A stretch of 6,230 nucleotides of DNA, taken from NCBI GenBank assembly GCA_029879555.1, contig JAOUQB010000156.1, positions 1 through 6,230 of the forward strand, read 5' to 3'. Numbering within the stretch: position 1 is the first letter of the stretch; the number at the start of each line of letters is the position of its first letter. The notes below the pieces were generated by a model that was not told where the DNA came from, made no database searches, and was given only the letters and a program-made list of their open reading frames with translations. Made by a program: the position numbers and the translations under genes. The stretch comes from Nitrospirota bacterium (GTDB lineage Bacteria > Nitrospirota > Nitrospiria > Nitrospirales > UBA8639). Shown here one piece after another: positions 5,432-6,230 of the stretch.

Positions 5432-5793
5432 TTATCCAAATGCAGACACAATGGTCTCAAGAATCCCTCCTCCTATAAAGACAGGAATAGGGTCGATTGG
5501 ATCTTGAGTTATATGAGTAGGCTGGACAAGGAAAACTTCATGGAGGGTAAAGCCATGTTGCACATCTAGTTTACGAAGACGCCCCCCCTTCTAGTGTGGC
5601 CATGCGACAATTTTGGCAATTTTTTTTTACGCGCACTCCTAGTAAGTCCAGATATTGGGAAGTCTCTTTTTCTGGCGATTTTTTGACCTCGGGATGTTTC
5701 TTTCTGTAGGTCTCTAATTCCCCACCATCGATCCAAATGGATGTGGTGCTCTTCAATGGGAATAAGTGTATTTTCGCAGAATGGGCAATGCAT
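5432..5793 (-). pseudogene. HNH-like zinc-binding protein gene with two frameshifts
   Basis: Three minus-strand frames join into one protein of about 119 aa. Frame A starts at ATG 5793 (MHCPFCENTLIPIEEHHIH). Frame B takes over near 5735-5720 (DGGELETYRKKHPEVKK, then GVRVKKNCQNCRMATLEGG). Frame C continues after a seven-G run (5588-5582) with RLRKLDVQHGFTLHEVF and ends DPIPVFIGGGILETIVSAFG at TAA 5434-5432. The total length, 362 bp, is 3n+2, as two +1 events predict. Deleting one G restores the second junction; the first needs removal of one base, or of the four bases CGAT in GGATCGATGG. The CxxC, EEHH and CxNC elements resemble an HNH-type zinc-binding nuclease fold, which is inference from spacing. 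It could be a real pseudogene or an assembly error. It is convergent with the PEP-CTERM gene. Confidence 0.7.
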
Positions 5794-5910
5794 AAGAATT
5801 TTATCTTCTCACAGGTACCAATTAAAACAAGGGGAAAAGGCACGCTCATACTTATCGGAAAGTAATTCTCCAAGTCTTTTTGTCTTGGTAGCCTCCTTTC
5901 TGCTGACCGA

Positions 5911-6096
5911 CGCCTGCCGCCCGTCCCCGTAGGCGGATGCTCCTATGAGCTGGCGGGCCCTGTTTGAGCATAGCGAGTTGGTCCGCCTTCCCGTGATTCG
6001 CATCCGCCTAATTTGATAAGGCCGGGTGGGGCGTCAATGGTTTTGGGTCCTTTTGCCGAAACAAAAGGATCTCGGCTGCCGGGCCGAAACCCGGCA
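5911..6096. repeat. Multi-hairpin intergenic repeat element
   Basis: Nested stems: outer GGCGGATGC (5932-5940) with GCATCCGCC (6000-6008), and inner GGCGGGCC (5952-5959) with GGTCCGCC (5980-5987, one G-T wobble). CGCCT/AGGCG (5911-5915, 5931-5935) is an alternative fold. Two further hairpins follow, TCCTTTTG/CAAAAGGA (6048-6069) and TGCCGGG/CCCGGCA (6077-6096), both with the loop CCGAAA. The inner TGTTTGAGCATAGCGAGTT and the CTTTTGCCGAAACAAAAG segment resemble, from memory, dispersed repeats common in Gram-negative genomes. It probably spreads or is maintained as a non-coding repeat; no transposase is present. Confidence 0.55.
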
Positions 6097-6108
6097 TCTT
6101 TGGTACGT

Positions 6109-6230
6109 TTAGTATATGAAAGAGGAAAAGCGGATTGAGTAAGCTAGGGGGGCGAGGAGAAACATTCCTATTCCTAGAAGCGCTTCAAACCAGATTGGAT
6201 TTAGGCCTGCGATGAAATTGTTTTGGTTTT
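6109..6230 (-). CDS. Possible C-terminal end of a membrane protein, cut by the window edge
   Basis: Read on the minus strand, a frame open to the window edge ends at TAA (6111-6109) and encodes 39 residues: NQNNFIAGLNPIWFEALLG, then GMFLLAPLAYSIRF and SSFIY. About 20 residues form a plausible membrane helix followed by a basic residue, as at the end of a polytopic protein. An open run of 40 codons can occur by chance, and the start is outside the window, so the call is tentative. The repeat element would lie directly downstream of it. Confidence 0.3.
   Translation of the reverse strand, partial: NQNNFIAGLNPIWFEALLGIGMFLLAPLAYSIRFSSFIY

Noticed and set aside
5809..6003. 64-codon minus-strand frame containing NSLCSNRA
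   Set aside because: It lies in the inverted-repeat element. Similar peptides arise by translating common dispersed repeats, and there is no start signal.
6037..6138. 33-residue ORF beginning MVLGPFAETKG
   Set aside because: It is encoded by the twin hairpins of the repeat element and has no ribosome binding site. Translated repeat sequence is the simpler explanation.
1..6230. CRISPR arrays, tRNA or rRNA genes, integrase or transposase genes
   Set aside because: I looked for short regularly spaced repeats, tRNA-like cloverleaf ends and recombinase motifs and saw none.

Overview
The window looks like a chromosomal segment of a Gram-negative bacterium with an outer membrane and an exopolysaccharide/PEP-CTERM system. 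The evidence is a lipid A/undecaprenyl-type glycosyltransferase cassette and a protein with a classic PEP-CTERM sorting tail. Base composition looks close to balanced by eye (not computed). A Nitrospirota or proteobacterial source fits, but no marker gene fixes the lineage.

Layout. Positions 1-300 hold a small, helical, acidic gene on the minus strand with a strong ribosome binding site. A 240-bp divergent intergenic region follows, with a good sigma-70-like promoter facing right. Positions 523-3347 form a tight three-gene plus-strand operon: a family 2 (DPM1-like) glycosyltransferase, a stand-alone LAB_N membrane protein, and an ArnT-like GT39/PMT_2 transferase. By analogy with known families, the GT2 would load a sugar onto undecaprenyl phosphate, the GT39 enzyme would transfer it on the periplasmic side, and the small LAB_N protein is a membrane partner of unknown role.

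Positions 3348-4230 look like an accessory insertion. They contain a 14-bp palindrome, a REP-like GC hairpin repeat, a possible orphan lipoprotein gene, and then a second copy of the last 20 codons of the GT39 gene, including its stop. That copy has diverged mostly at synonymous sites. Positions 4230-4800 have no convincing gene but several inverted repeats, one 16-bp palindrome and one doubtful 48-codon cysteine-containing ORF.

Positions 4801-5346 encode a secreted PEP-CTERM protein built almost entirely from two 57-residue repeats whose DNA is 154/159 identical. A clear intrinsic terminator follows. Convergent to it, at 5432-5793 on the minus strand, is a broken gene that can be read through only by correcting two frameshifts. 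The reconstructed protein (about 119 aa) has CxxC, HH and CxxC elements like a zinc-binding HNH-type fold. Positions 5911-6096 are a multi-hairpin intergenic repeat, and the right edge may hold the C-terminal end of a minus-strand membrane protein.

The most notable items are the duplicated GT39 gene tail, the doubly frameshifted HNH-like gene that ordinary ORF calling misses, the recent in-frame duplication in the PEP-CTERM protein, and the twin hairpins sharing one loop sequence.
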